Positions 48,507 through 57,061 of a stretch of DNA of 64,000 nt are shown here, in pieces. The notes under the pieces are model-generated. The model was not told the DNA's origin and searched no databases. It saw nothing but the letters and a program-made list of their open reading frames with translations. The translations under genes were made by a program, and so were the position numbers. This stretch comes from B73-G16 sp964611295 (GTDB taxonomy: Bacteria; Desulfobacterota; B13-G15). The stretch lies in the NCBI GenBank assembly GCA_964611295.1, contig CAZSWV010000008.1, positions 1 to 64,000 of the forward strand, written 5' to 3'. Position 1 is the stretch's first letter, and each line of letters opens with the position of its first letter.

Positions 48507-49873
48507 AGGATGTACCTCGAAAGGTCTTCGTCCTCTACGAGTTCCTCGAGCTTTTCACGGACATACTTGGCGTCGATCACGACCTCTTGGCCCTTCATTT
48601 CAGGGGCTTCAAAGAGCACATCTTCCAACAACTTCTCCATTACCGTGTAAAGGCGCCTCGCACCTATGTCCTCTGTCCGTTCGTTTATCTTTGCGGCCAT
48701 CTCCGCTATGGCCTCGATGGCATCCTGGGTGAAGGTGAGCTTCACCCCCTCTGTGGCAAGTAATGCCACGTATTGCTTGATCAAGGCGTTCTGAGGCTCA
48801 GTCAGTATCCTTATGAACTCCTCTTTGCCCAAGGGTCTGAGTTCTACCCTTATGGGGAACCTGCCCTGCAACTCGGGTATGAGGTCTGAAGGTTTAGAAA
48901 CGTGAAAGGCCCCAGCGGCAATGAACAATATGTGGTCGGTCCTCACCATCCCGTACTTGGTCATCACGGTCGTCCCCTCGATTATGGGCAGAAGGTCCCT
49001 TTGGACACCTTCACGTGACACATCTGGCCCATGGGTAACGTCACGGCTGGCAATCTTGTCTATCTCGTCGATAAAGACGATCCCGGACTGCTCCACCCTC
49101 TCAATGGCCTTTTTTACCACTGCAGACATGTCTATCAGTTTTTCGGCCTCCTGGTGAATGAAAAGCTTCAATGCCTCGGAAACTTTCATCCTCTTTCTCT
49201 TAGTCCTCTTTGGGAGGAAACCCGAAAGCATCTCCCTTAACTGCTCCAATTCCTCCATCCCCGTGGGGACAAACACCTCAACCATTGGCAAGAACTTCTC
49301 CTCTACCTCAACTTCCACTTCCCTCTCGTCCAAAACCCCTTGTCTCAATAGTTCCCTTAACCTCTCCCTTGAACGCGAAGGCACCTCCAAGGGACTGCTA
49401 GAGGAAGAAGGCAAAAGGAGGTCCAGGATCCTCTCCTCAGCTAACTCCTTTGCCTTTTCGTAGACCTTCGCCTCTTCCTCTTCACGGACCATCTTCACAG
49501 CGATCTCAGTGAGGTCCCTTATGATGGACTCAACGTCACGACCCACATAACCTACTTCGGTAAAGCGGGAGGCCTCAACCTTTATGAAAGGGGCCTGCGC
49601 CAATTTGGCCAAACGTCTGGAGATTTCGGTCTTCCCCACCCCAGTGGGGCCGATCATCAAGATGTTCTTGGGGGCTATTTCATCCCGCAGCTCCTTAGGG
49701 ACCTGCTGTCTACGCCACCTGTTCCTCAGGGCAATGGCAACAGCCCTCTTGGCCTCTTCTTGCCCTATGATGTACTTATCCAACTCCCGCACTATCTCCT
49801 TGGGAGTAAGCCTCCGTTGTAGATCCTCTTCAGTATTAAGAGGTTCTGGCAAGGCCAATTCCCTTTCGCTCAT
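48503..49873 (-). CDS. hslU: HslU ATPase subunit of the HslUV protease, 456 aa
   Basis: AAA+ unfoldase: 'LTPKEIVRELDKYIIGQEEA', Walker A 'MIGPTGVGKTEISRRLA', GYVG pore loop in 'TEVGYVGRDVESI', Walker B 'GIVFIDEIDKIASR', sensor region 'ELQGRFPIRVEL', C-terminal 'LSRYIL' that docks into HslV. The I-domain (about residues 110-240) is present. ATGA overlap with hslV. Confidence 0.97.
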   Translation of the reverse strand: MSERELALPEPLNTEEDLQRRLTPKEIVRELDKYIIGQEEAKRAVAIALRNRWRRQQVPKELRDEIAPKNILMIGPTGVGKTEISRRLAKLAQAPFIKVEASRFTEVGYVGRDVESIIRDLTEIAVKMVREEEEAKVYEKAKELAEERILDLLLPSSSSSPLEVPSRSRERLRELLRQGVLDEREVEVEVEEKFLPMVEVFVPTGMEELEQLREMLSGFLPKRTKRKRMKVSEALKLFIHQEAEKLIDMSAVVKKAIERVEQSGIVFIDEIDKIASRDVTHGPDVSREGVQRDLLPIIEGTTVMTKYGMVRTDHILFIAAGAFHVSKPSDLIPELQGRFPIRVELRPLGKEEFIRILTEPQNALIKQYVALLATEGVKLTFTQDAIEAIAEMAAKINERTEDIGARRLYTVMEKLLEDVLFEAPEMKGQEVVIDAKYVREKLEELVEDEDLSRYIL

Positions 49874-50421
49874 AGCTCCTCCACGACGATCTCCTTATTG
49901 GTGTAAATGCAAAGGGATGCGGCTATCTTCAAGGCCTCTTCGGCTATCTGGCGAGCAGACAGGTCCGTATGAAGCGCCAAGGCCCTGGCTGCCGCTTCTG
50001 CATAAGGTCCTCCTGAACCTATCCCCACTATCCCATCGTCAGGTTCCACCACGTCCCCGGTACCCGATATGATAAGGGAGTGTTCTTGGTCTGCTACAAG
50101 TAAAAGCGCTTCAAGCCTCCTCAATACACGATCGGTTCGCCAATCCTTGGCAAGTTCTACAGCAGACCTCAAGAGGTTTCCACCGTACTGCTCAAGCTTT
50201 CCTTCAAACCTCTCGAAGAGCGTGAAGGCATCAGCTGTAGACCCTGCAAAGCCAGCCAGGATCCTGTCCTTATAGAGACGCCTGACCTTACGGGCCTTGT
50301 GCTTTATGACGGTATCACCTAAGGTCACCTGACCATCGCCTGCCATTACCACCTTACCTTTATGCCTCACACAAAGGATCGTGGTCCCCTTGAAGGGGCT
50401 TTCTGGCCCTCGGATGAGCAT
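49870..50421 (-). CDS. hslV: HslV peptidase subunit of the HslUV protease, 183 aa
   Basis: Proteasome-like threonine protease. Catalytic Thr is the first Thr of 'FKGTTILCVRHKGKVVMAGD' with conserved 'GQVTLGDTVIKHKARKVRRL' following. With the start at ATG 50421 (GGAGGTG 7-9 nt upstream) a 12-residue propeptide precedes Thr, much longer than the single Met of E. coli HslV. The start at 50427 would give 14. The 5' end overlaps xerC by 62 nt. The order xerC-hslV-hslU matches codV-codW-codX of Bacillus. Confidence 0.95.
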   Translation of the reverse strand: MLIRGPESPFKGTTILCVRHKGKVVMAGDGQVTLGDTVIKHKARKVRRLYKDRILAGFAGSTADAFTLFERFEGKLEQYGGNLLRSAVELAKDWRTDRVLRRLEALLLVADQEHSLIISGTGDVVEPDDGIVGIGSGGPYAEAAARALALHTDLSARQIAEEALKIAASLCIYTNKEIVVEEL

Positions 50422-51289
50422 GGTCATACACCTCCATAAGACGGGTGGGGGTGACATGGGTATAACGTTGGGTCGTAGAAAGCCTCGAATGGCCCAAGAG
50501 CTCTTGTATGGCCCTCAGATCCGCACCGCGGTCCAAAAGATGTGTGGCAAAGGTGTGCCGCAAAAGGTGAGGGGTAACCGGTTTGAATATCCCGCCTTTT
50601 AAGGCATAAGCCTTTAAGGACTTCTGGACCCACCTCTGGCTGAGCCTCTTCCCAAAGCGGTTGAGGAACACAAAATCCTCCTTCGGCCCAAAGGCCTCTC
50701 TAATATTAAGGTATTCCCTCAGGGCCAAAAAGGCCTTCTCCCCAAAAGGCACAAGCCTTTCCTTACCTCCCTTTCCCTTCACCCTTATAAGCCTCTGCTC
50801 TAGGTTAAGATCCGAAAGCCTAAGCCTCAAAAGCTCACCAACCCTCATCCCTGTGGAATAAAGGAGCTCCACGATGGCCCGATCCCTTATGCCTTGCGGG
50901 TCCTCATCCCCGGGCACTTCAAGAAGCCTTACGGTCTCCTCCTCAGTAAGCCATCTTGGCAGGGGCCGTCTGTACTTAGGTGAAGACAATAAGGCCGAAG
51001 GGTTCTTCTCTATATACCCCTCCCTTCTTAACCATTTGAAAAAGCTCCTGATAGAAGAGACCTTCCTGGCCACAGAGGCCTTTTTCAGCCCTTTTTTTGA
51101 GAGAAAGCTTACATAGGAACGGAGGTGATGATAGGTAACCTCCCCCAAACCTTTTACCCCTTCCTTTTTTAAAAATTCGAGGAAGTCCAATAGGTCCAAT
51201 CGGTAACCTTTTACGGTCTCCTCAGACCTTTTCCTCTCGTACAGGAGGTAAGATAAAAAGCCCTCAAGTATCCCTGTGGCCTTTTCCAT
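50360..51289 (-). CDS. xerC: tyrosine recombinase XerC, 309 aa
   Basis: Chromosome-dimer-resolving recombinase. SAM-like N-terminal domain (about 1-95), catalytic Arg in 'YSTGMRVGELLRLRLSDLNL', Lys in 'VKGKGGKERLVPF', His-x-x-Arg in 'HLLRHTFATHLLDRGADLR', His in 'ELLGHSRLSTTQRYTHV' and nucleophile Tyr in 'RLMEVYDHAHPRA'. All residues are intact. No Shine-Dalgarno precedes the ATG; the promoter suggests a leaderless mRNA. Confidence 0.95.
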   Translation of the reverse strand: MEKATGILEGFLSYLLYERKRSEETVKGYRLDLLDFLEFLKKEGVKGLGEVTYHHLRSYVSFLSKKGLKKASVARKVSSIRSFFKWLRREGYIEKNPSALLSSPKYRRPLPRWLTEEETVRLLEVPGDEDPQGIRDRAIVELLYSTGMRVGELLRLRLSDLNLEQRLIRVKGKGGKERLVPFGEKAFLALREYLNIREAFGPKEDFVFLNRFGKRLSQRWVQKSLKAYALKGGIFKPVTPHLLRHTFATHLLDRGADLRAIQELLGHSRLSTTQRYTHVTPTRLMEVYDHAHPRARKPLQGDHDPLCEA

Positions 51290-51298
51290 TTTTTTAAG

Positions 51299-51326
51299 CG
51301 TATACTATTAGTCCCGAGGGCGTCAA
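51299..51326 (-). promoter_or_regulatory. promoter of xerC-hslVU-argBD operon
   Basis: TTGACG (complement of 51321-51326), 16-nt spacer, TATACG (complement of 51299-51304). Predicted +1 at about 51292, 3 nt before the xerC ATG. The same GTATAC core is part of a possible plus-strand -10 (TATACT, 51301-51306) for the divergent transporter, though that lacks a clear -35. Confidence 0.6.
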
Positions 51327-51343
51327 TTGAGGGAGGAGAAGGT

Positions 51344-52048
51344 ATGGTTTGGGTCCTCTGGGCTATTGGTCTAACGGTGGTCACCTTCCTTTCGGCTTAT
51401 ATAGTGAGAAGGTGGCCAGAAAACGGTTTTTCCGCCCTTTTGGTCTTCTACACCTTATACCTTTTGGCCTCACAAGTCCTCGCCACTAGGATCGTTGCCT
51501 TCCCCCTCGGTTTTTACACCTTTTATGCGCCTGGTGCCGTGTTCCTTTACCCCTTCACCGCGCAGGCCCTTGACATGATAAATGAGACCTATGGCCTTAA
51601 GGCCGCCCATAGAGCCATAGCCTTGGCCTTTATCAGCCAGATGGTCTTTGTGGTCTTAGTCCTTTTGGTCAAAGGCCTATCTCCTGCCCCTTTTTACGAA
51701 CTCGAAGAGGCGTGGCAGAAGATCTTCGCTCAGAGCATAAGGATAGTCGCTGCCTCTTGGCTTAGTTTCCTTGCCTGTCAGGTCGTAGATGCCCATGTCT
51801 TTTCCTGGCTCAAGGGGAAATTCCCCCAAAGGGCATGGCTTAGAAGCATGGGCAGTGACCTCTTGAACCTTACGGTCGATAGCATCCTCTTTGTCTTCCT
51901 CGCCTTTTACGGCACTATGCCCGTTGGGGAGCTCATCCTTGGACAGGTAGTGTCCAAAAACCTAATAGGCCTGCTTGATACCCCTTGGTTTTTGCTTTAC
52001 AGAAGACTCCTTCTGAAGGGGGAGGTTGCCTTTGCTCAAGCTGAGTGA
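51344..52048 (+). CDS. yhhQ: queuosine precursor transporter (YhhQ/VUT family), 234 aa
   Basis: About six membrane helices; family signature 'LYLLASQVLATRIVAFPLGF' , 'APGAVFLYPFTAQALDMINE' with YG following, and the late 'NLTVDSILFVFLAFYG'. YhhQ imports preQ0/preQ1 for tRNA queuosine; no queuosine genes are in the window and no preQ1 riboswitch is evident. RBS GGGAGGAG. The last 17 nt overlap nrdJ. Confidence 0.88.
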   Translation: MVWVLWAIGLTVVTFLSAYIVRRWPENGFSALLVFYTLYLLASQVLATRIVAFPLGFYTFYAPGAVFLYPFTAQALDMINETYGLKAAHRAIALAFISQMVFVVLVLLVKGLSPAPFYELEEAWQKIFAQSIRIVAASWLSFLACQVVDAHVFSWLKGKFPQRAWLRSMGSDLLNLTVDSILFVFLAFYGTMPVGELILGQVVSKNLIGLLDTPWFLLYRRLLLKGEVAFAQAE

Positions 52049-53753
52049 AGCTGCCCTGAAGGTCCTTGAGGCTAGGTATTTAAAGAAGGACCGCGAAGGT
52101 AACCCAGTGGAAAGCCCTGAGGAGATGTTCCAAAGGGTAGCAAGACACGTGGCCCAAGCCGAAGAACGTTTCGAACCTGGCAAAGCCGCTCACTGGCAAG
52201 AGAGGTTCTACGAGCTCATGGCAGAGCTCCGTTTCTTGCCCAACTCCCCTACCCTTATGAATGCAGGCAAACGTCTCGGGCAGCTCGCGGCCTGTTTTGT
52301 ATTGCCTGTTGACGACTCGTTGTCTTCCATATTTACTGCTTTGAAACGGGCTGCCATTATCCACCAATCTGGAGGGGGAACCGGCTTCTCCTTCAGTCGC
52401 CTGAGGCCGCGGGGGGCTCCGGTGGCTTCCACCCATGGTGTGGCAAGCGGCCCGGTCTCCTTTATGCGCATCTTCAACATGGCTACCGAGGTTATAAAAC
52501 AGGGGGGTACAAGGCGTGGTGCGAATATGGGTGTCTTAAGGGTCGACCACCCTGACATAAGGGAGTTCATCACAGTCAAACTTGACCCACGGGAGATGAC
52601 CACCTTTAACCTATCTGTGGGTATAACCGATGCCTTTATGGAGGCTTTGAAGAAGGGAGATCGCTTTCCCCTTGTAAACCCAAGGGATAAAAGGCCTTCT
52701 GACTGGGTATGGGCGAGGGATATCTTCGAACTCATGGTCCAGTGTGCTTGGGAAAATGGAGAACCAGGGGCCTTGTTCCTTGACACCATAAACAGGTTTA
52801 ACCCTACTCCTTCGCTTGGGGAAATAGAAGCCACAAATCCGTGTGGGGAACAACCCCTTTTGCCCAACGAGGCCTGTAACCTCGGCTCGATAAACCTTGT
52901 CAAGGTCCTCAAGAAGACCCCTTCCGGATACACCATCGATTGGGACCTCCTTAGGGAGACCGTGTGGATGGGGGTGAGGTTCTTGGACGATGTAGTGGAG
53001 GTGAACCGCTACCCCTTTAAGGCCATAGAGCGGATATGCATGTCCAACCGCAAGATAGGCCTGGGGATAATGGGATTTGCCCACATGTTGGTGCTCCTCG
53101 GCATCCCCTATGACTCAGACCAAGCGCCAAAAATGGCCGAAGAGCTCATGTCCTTCATCGCTCAAGAGGCAAAAAGGGCCTCCCAGGAGCTCGCCAGACA
53201 AAGGGGCCCTTTCCCCAATTTTCCTATAAGCATCTGGGCAAAAAGGGGGGAGCCCCCTCGACGAAATGCCACCCTAACCACTATTGCCCCTACAGGGACT
53301 ATAAGCATCATAGCCAATTGCTCTTCTGGAATAGAACCCCTCTTCGCCCTGGCTTATAAGAAGAGGATGCTCGGAGACCTCGAGGTCTTCACCCTCGACC
53401 CTTTGGTCCAAGAAGTGATGGAAAAGGAAAACTGGCCCCCCTCGGTAAAAGAAACTATACTCAAAGAAGGCAAGATCCCAAAGGATGCCCCCATACCAGA
53501 AAAATACAAACGGCTTTTCAAAACTGCCTTTGAAATCCCTCCCGAAAGGCATTTAGAGGTCCAGGCTGCCTTTCAGCGACATACGGACAATGCAGTTTCA
53601 AAGACCATCAACTTCCCTCCCGAGGCTACAAGGGAAGAGGTAGCCAAGGCCTTCCTCATGGCCTACGAACTCGGCCTCAAGGGCATCACAGTCTATAGGA
53701 GCGGTTCACGCCAAGGGCAGGTCATCACCTGTGGTCTCAGCCAGTTATGTTGA
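52032..53753 (+). CDS. nrdJ: adenosylcobalamin-dependent (class II) ribonucleotide reductase, 573 aa
   Basis: Reduces ribonucleotides using B12. 'LPNSPTLMNAGKRLGQLAAC' (first redox Cys), 'HQSGGGTGFSFSRLRPRGAP', active site 'NPCGEQPLLPNEACNLGSIN' with Asn-x-Cys-x-Glu, 'APTGTISIIANCSSGIEPLF' and C-terminal Cys pair in 'VITCGLSQLC'. Among the shorter NrdJ forms, with no N-terminal ATP cone. TTG at 52032 has GGGGGAGG 6 nt upstream; TTG at 52026 abuts it. No B12 riboswitch found. Convergent 17-nt overlap with the next gene. Confidence 0.95.
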   Translation: MLKLSEAALKVLEARYLKKDREGNPVESPEEMFQRVARHVAQAEERFEPGKAAHWQERFYELMAELRFLPNSPTLMNAGKRLGQLAACFVLPVDDSLSSIFTALKRAAIIHQSGGGTGFSFSRLRPRGAPVASTHGVASGPVSFMRIFNMATEVIKQGGTRRGANMGVLRVDHPDIREFITVKLDPREMTTFNLSVGITDAFMEALKKGDRFPLVNPRDKRPSDWVWARDIFELMVQCAWENGEPGALFLDTINRFNPTPSLGEIEATNPCGEQPLLPNEACNLGSINLVKVLKKTPSGYTIDWDLLRETVWMGVRFLDDVVEVNRYPFKAIERICMSNRKIGLGIMGFAHMLVLLGIPYDSDQAPKMAEELMSFIAQEAKRASQELARQRGPFPNFPISIWAKRGEPPRRNATLTTIAPTGTISIIANCSSGIEPLFALAYKKRMLGDLEVFTLDPLVQEVMEKENWPPSVKETILKEGKIPKDAPIPEKYKRLFKTAFEIPPERHLEVQAAFQRHTDNAVSKTINFPPEATREEVAKAFLMAYELGLKGITVYRSGSRQGQVITCGLSQLC

Positions 53754-54435
53754 CCCACGGGAATTTGAGCTTATAGGCTGTAAGGACCATTTCTGAGGCC
53801 TTTTGCCAGTCGTAATGGTCCATGTTTATGACCAGATCGTAATGGGAAGGATCAGATACATCGGCATCAAAGTACCGTTTTATGAACTCCTCTTGTTCTT
53901 CGTTCATTTCCTTTGCCTTTATCTCGGCCTCTTCTTCCTTTATGCCGAAGGCCTCTGAAAAGGCCTTTTCCCATCCTTTAGGCCTGCCTATTATCCTGAT
54001 CCTTAAGGCCCTTGCAGGATCGATGACGAAATTGGCTCCTCGTCCAACGACCACGCAATTGCCCGTGACCCCTAACCATTTGACGAATCGCTTAAGGTGA
54101 TGGACGTATTCTTCTTGGAGGATGCTCCTGGATCCGAGGAAGGCCTGTGCGAATTCCAGAAGGAGGTTCCTAGCCTTTTCGTCGAAGGCCTGTAGCTTCT
54201 TAGGGTCTTCCTTCAAGGTCTTTGAAACCTCTTCTAGCAGTTCCTTGTCATATAAAGGCCAATTGAGCCTTTCGGAGAGGAGCTCGGCCACCTTCTCCCC
54301 GAGGCTTTCCCTTTGACGCGAGATCAAAATAGGAGGCCTCCATTTCCTTTTGGCCTCCTGCCGTCTAAAAGAGGAAAACCAACTCTTTATCTGCGTCTCA
54401 ATGAGTTCTTCCACCTTTGGCCTTTTTATCCACAT
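53737..54435 (-). CDS. cytidylate kinase-like family protein, 232 aa
   Basis: 'LISRQRESLGEKVAELLSER' then LNWPLYDKEL, and 'GNCVVVGRGANFVIDPARAL' RIRIIG match the cytidylate-kinase-like group (Cmk2/AAA_26-like), common in delta-type and thermophilic bacteria. The usual P-loop GxxGSGK is not visible (the region reads ISRQRESLGEKV), so true CMP kinase activity is doubtful. Downstream of an M48 protease gene. Confidence 0.75.
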   Translation of the reverse strand: MWIKRPKVEELIETQIKSWFSSFRRQEAKRKWRPPILISRQRESLGEKVAELLSERLNWPLYDKELLEEVSKTLKEDPKKLQAFDEKARNLLLEFAQAFLGSRSILQEEYVHHLKRFVKWLGVTGNCVVVGRGANFVIDPARALRIRIIGRPKGWEKAFSEAFGIKEEEAEIKAKEMNEEQEEFIKRYFDADVSDPSHYDLVINMDHYDWQKASEMVLTAYKLKFPWVNITG

Positions 54436-54447
54436 ATTCCCCTCCCT

Positions 54448-55812
54448 TCAATTGGCCTTTATCTCCTTTAACTTTGCCTCAATCCTTTCGCGGTCTATAC
54501 CCTCGCTCAACTCGAGGGCCCTCTGTAGGTGGTAAAGGGCAGTCTTCCTATCCCCTTCCCTGAGGGAAGCAAGCCCAAAGGCCTCATAGGCCAGGGCATG
54601 TCGTCCGCCCTCCATGTACAGCTGCCCCAACAGCTTATAAAAGAAGGCTTCATCGGGGAACTTTTCAACCGCCCAACGGCAAAAGGAAAGGGCCTCCTCT
54701 TTCCTGCCTTGCGAAAGCAACAGGTTTATCCAAGCCAGGGCTAACTCCGGGTCATAGGGAAAGTGGCCCTTGGCCTCCTCGATAAGGGGTTCGGCCTCCT
54801 TCAACTTGTTCAATTTGAAGAGGCAGACCGCAAGCTCTCTCGTTACAAAGGGATTAGAGGGTTCAAGGGCATGGGCCTTTTTCAAGACCGCTTGGGCTTC
54901 TTCAAGGCGCCCTTGTGAAAGGTAGGCCAATCCCAAGAGGTAAAGGTCTTCGAGGGTTTTTTCACCTTTAAGCTCGATTTCGGCCAACGTCCTTTGGGGG
55001 CCTCGCTGCCATAGGAAAAGCCGTGCCTTAAGCAAGTTAAAAGAACGCGAAGGGGAAACCCTGTACCCCTTTTCAGGCATCTGGGCTTCAAGGTACGAGA
55101 TGCGGTCTTCAAGGGCAGGGTGGGTGCTAAGATAGGTGGGGACCTCTACTGAGATGGTCTTGCTCCACCTTTGGATCTTCTTCAGGAATTCCAATTTCCC
55201 ACAGGGATTGTAACTGGCCCTCTGTAGGATCCGCAGAGCCAATTGATCGGCCTCGAATTCACTTTCGCGACTGTACTTCAGCATAAGGGACTCAGCCATG
55301 GCTGAACCCATAGCGGTAACTGCCTTTTTGGCCTCTGGACTCTTTGCCAATAGAAGGGCAGACACCGTAAGGGCCACCGTGGCTAAGGAGATCTTTTTTG
55401 CCTGCTCGAACATCCTGGGAACGTGGTCAAGGACGTTATGGGCAAGTTCATGGGCCAATACTGCCGCAAGTTCTTCCTCAGAACCTATAAGCCCTAAAAG
55501 GGCTGTGTTAACAAATACGTAACCGCCAGGTATGGTAAAGGCATTGGGCTGGTTTCCCTTTACCAGGAAGAACCGATATTCAAACCTACTGTCTCCTGAG
55601 GCCTTAACCACTTTTTGTCCCACCTCCCTTAGGTACGCCACAAGCAGGGGGTCATTGACGAATTCCAGCTCCCCCTTGAGCCTCAAAAAGAGCTTTTCAC
55701 CCATTTCCTTTTGTTCCTGGACCGTAAAGGGAAAGGCAAAAGGAGACGTGAACAAGAGAAAGGCCAGCAGTATTATCAGCGTTAATCCTCTTTTCCTAAG
55801 CCAAAAAGCCAT
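54448..55812 (-). CDS. M48 metalloprotease with TPR repeats (BepA-like), 454 aa
   Basis: Signal/anchor at residues about 8-29 then the M48 domain with HExxH in 'AVLAHELAHNVLDHVPRMFE' and Glu in 'ESEFEADQLALRIL'. The C-terminal half carries about five TPR-like repeats ('EDLYLLGLAYLSQGRLEEAQ'). BepA-type proteases tend outer-membrane protein assembly, fitting the two porins here. ATG at 55812 chosen for the signal peptide; the frame to 55872 overlaps hemA. Confidence 0.9.
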   Translation of the reverse strand: MAFWLRKRGLTLIILLAFLLFTSPFAFPFTVQEQKEMGEKLFLRLKGELEFVNDPLLVAYLREVGQKVVKASGDSRFEYRFFLVKGNQPNAFTIPGGYVFVNTALLGLIGSEEELAAVLAHELAHNVLDHVPRMFEQAKKISLATVALTVSALLLAKSPEAKKAVTAMGSAMAESLMLKYSRESEFEADQLALRILQRASYNPCGKLEFLKKIQRWSKTISVEVPTYLSTHPALEDRISYLEAQMPEKGYRVSPSRSFNLLKARLFLWQRGPQRTLAEIELKGEKTLEDLYLLGLAYLSQGRLEEAQAVLKKAHALEPSNPFVTRELAVCLFKLNKLKEAEPLIEEAKGHFPYDPELALAWINLLLSQGRKEEALSFCRWAVEKFPDEAFFYKLLGQLYMEGGRHALAYEAFGLASLREGDRKTALYHLQRALELSEGIDRERIEAKLKEIKAN

Positions 55813-57053
55813 CTCACCAACTCCGCATGTCTTTTGGCGTTTCCGTTGAGGGCCCCCTTTTTGAGAAAACAAAATACGGGGTGCAGGAGCTTATTTACCA
55901 CCCGTTCGCTTAGCCTCTCCATGGCTTCCCTTAATACGGGGTCGCTCTTGAATTCGTAAGGGACCTGTTCCATCTCCCTTTTCCTTATTGCCTCTGCCCA
56001 TGCCTTGAGTTCCTTTATAGTAGGCACTACCTCAAGGGAAGTATACCAGTCAGAGAACTTCTTCACCTCTTCTTCGACTATTTGCAGGGCCTTGGAGGCC
56101 TCTTGGAGGCGCTCTTTAGCGTTCTCAAGGGCAATGCCCTCAAGGTCGTCTATGTCGTAAAGATAGACGTCGTCTAGCTTATGGACCTCAGGGTCTATAT
56201 CCCGCGGAACGGCAAGGTCTATCAAGAAGAGAGGAGCACCCCTTCGGGCCTTCAGGATGCGTGAAAGGTCCTCTTTCTTGAGGATAAAAGAAGGCGCCCC
56301 GGTTGAACTGATGACCACATCCACGTCCTTCAACATCTCTCGAAACCCCTCAAAGGGCACCGCTTGACCTTGGATTTGCCGCGCAAGTTCAAGGGCCCTC
56401 TGCCAGGTTCTGTTTGTGACAAAGATCTCACCAGCCCCTGCGGCCTTAAGGTGCTTTGCGGCAAGTTCGCACATCTCCCCTGCTCCGATGACCAAGACCC
56501 TTTTCCCCTTCAGGTCCCCGAAGATCCTTTTTGCAAGCTCAACTGCGACAAAACTCACCGATACGGCCCCATCCCCTATAAGGGTCTCTCGCCTCACCCT
56601 TTTCCCTACAAAAAAGGCCCTCTGGAAAAGCCTGTTGAGCAAAAACCCTACAGTCCCTATCTCCTTGGCAAGCCCATAGGCCTCTTTTAGTTGCCCCAAT
56701 ATCTGGGGTTCTCCAACCACCATAGAATCAAGACTTGAGGCCACAGAAAAAAGGTGCCTAACTGCCTCCTCACCCTCCTTGTAATATAGACAACTCGAGA
56801 ACTCCTCCCTGGGCACACCCTTCATACGGGAAAGGACCCCTTCCAAAAGGCCCCTTCTGTCGGTGTAAGCACCAAGGACCACGTAAAGCTCTACGCGGTT
56901 GCAGGTAGAAAGGATAACCCCCTCTTCTACCGGACTTGTCTTCAGCAAAAGAAGGCCCTTGCGCAAGTCCTCTTCTGTAGGGAAAGAAAGCTTCTCCCTT
57001 AACTCCAAAGGAGCGGTCTTGTGGTTCAATCCCAAGAGGACGATTTCATTCAT
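55782..57053 (-). CDS. hemA: glutamyl-tRNA reductase, 423 aa
   Basis: First step of C5 tetrapyrrole synthesis. 'IVLLGLNHKTAPLELREKL', catalytic Cys in 'VILSTCNRVELYVV', 'SSLDSMVVGEPQILGQLKEA', NADPH domain 'VLVIGAGEMCELAAKHLKAA' and the dimer helix. ATG at 57053; the longer frame reads into the upstream gene. Feeds heme and B12 synthesis, relevant to the cytochrome c factors and NrdJ. Confidence 0.96.
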   Translation of the reverse strand: MNEIVLLGLNHKTAPLELREKLSFPTEEDLRKGLLLLKTSPVEEGVILSTCNRVELYVVLGAYTDRRGLLEGVLSRMKGVPREEFSSCLYYKEGEEAVRHLFSVASSLDSMVVGEPQILGQLKEAYGLAKEIGTVGFLLNRLFQRAFFVGKRVRRETLIGDGAVSVSFVAVELAKRIFGDLKGKRVLVIGAGEMCELAAKHLKAAGAGEIFVTNRTWQRALELARQIQGQAVPFEGFREMLKDVDVVISSTGAPSFILKKEDLSRILKARRGAPLFLIDLAVPRDIDPEVHKLDDVYLYDIDDLEGIALENAKERLQEASKALQIVEEEVKKFSDWYTSLEVVPTIKELKAWAEAIRKREMEQVPYEFKSDPVLREAMERLSERVVNKLLHPVFCFLKKGALNGNAKRHAELVRWLFGLGKED

Positions 57054-57061
57054 GGCCCTGA

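Noticed and set aside
50360..51289. Integrase of a mobile element
   Set aside because: The recombinase is XerC by length, motifs and its link to hslVU; no attachment repeats or phage genes nearby.
51976..52031. B12 riboswitch or dedicated promoter ahead of nrdJ
   Set aside because: nrdJ begins inside the upstream transporter gene, leaving no leader space.
52208..52936. 242-aa antisense frame within nrdJ
   Set aside because: Mirrors the conserved NrdJ coding strand; no ribosome-binding site or recognisable motif.
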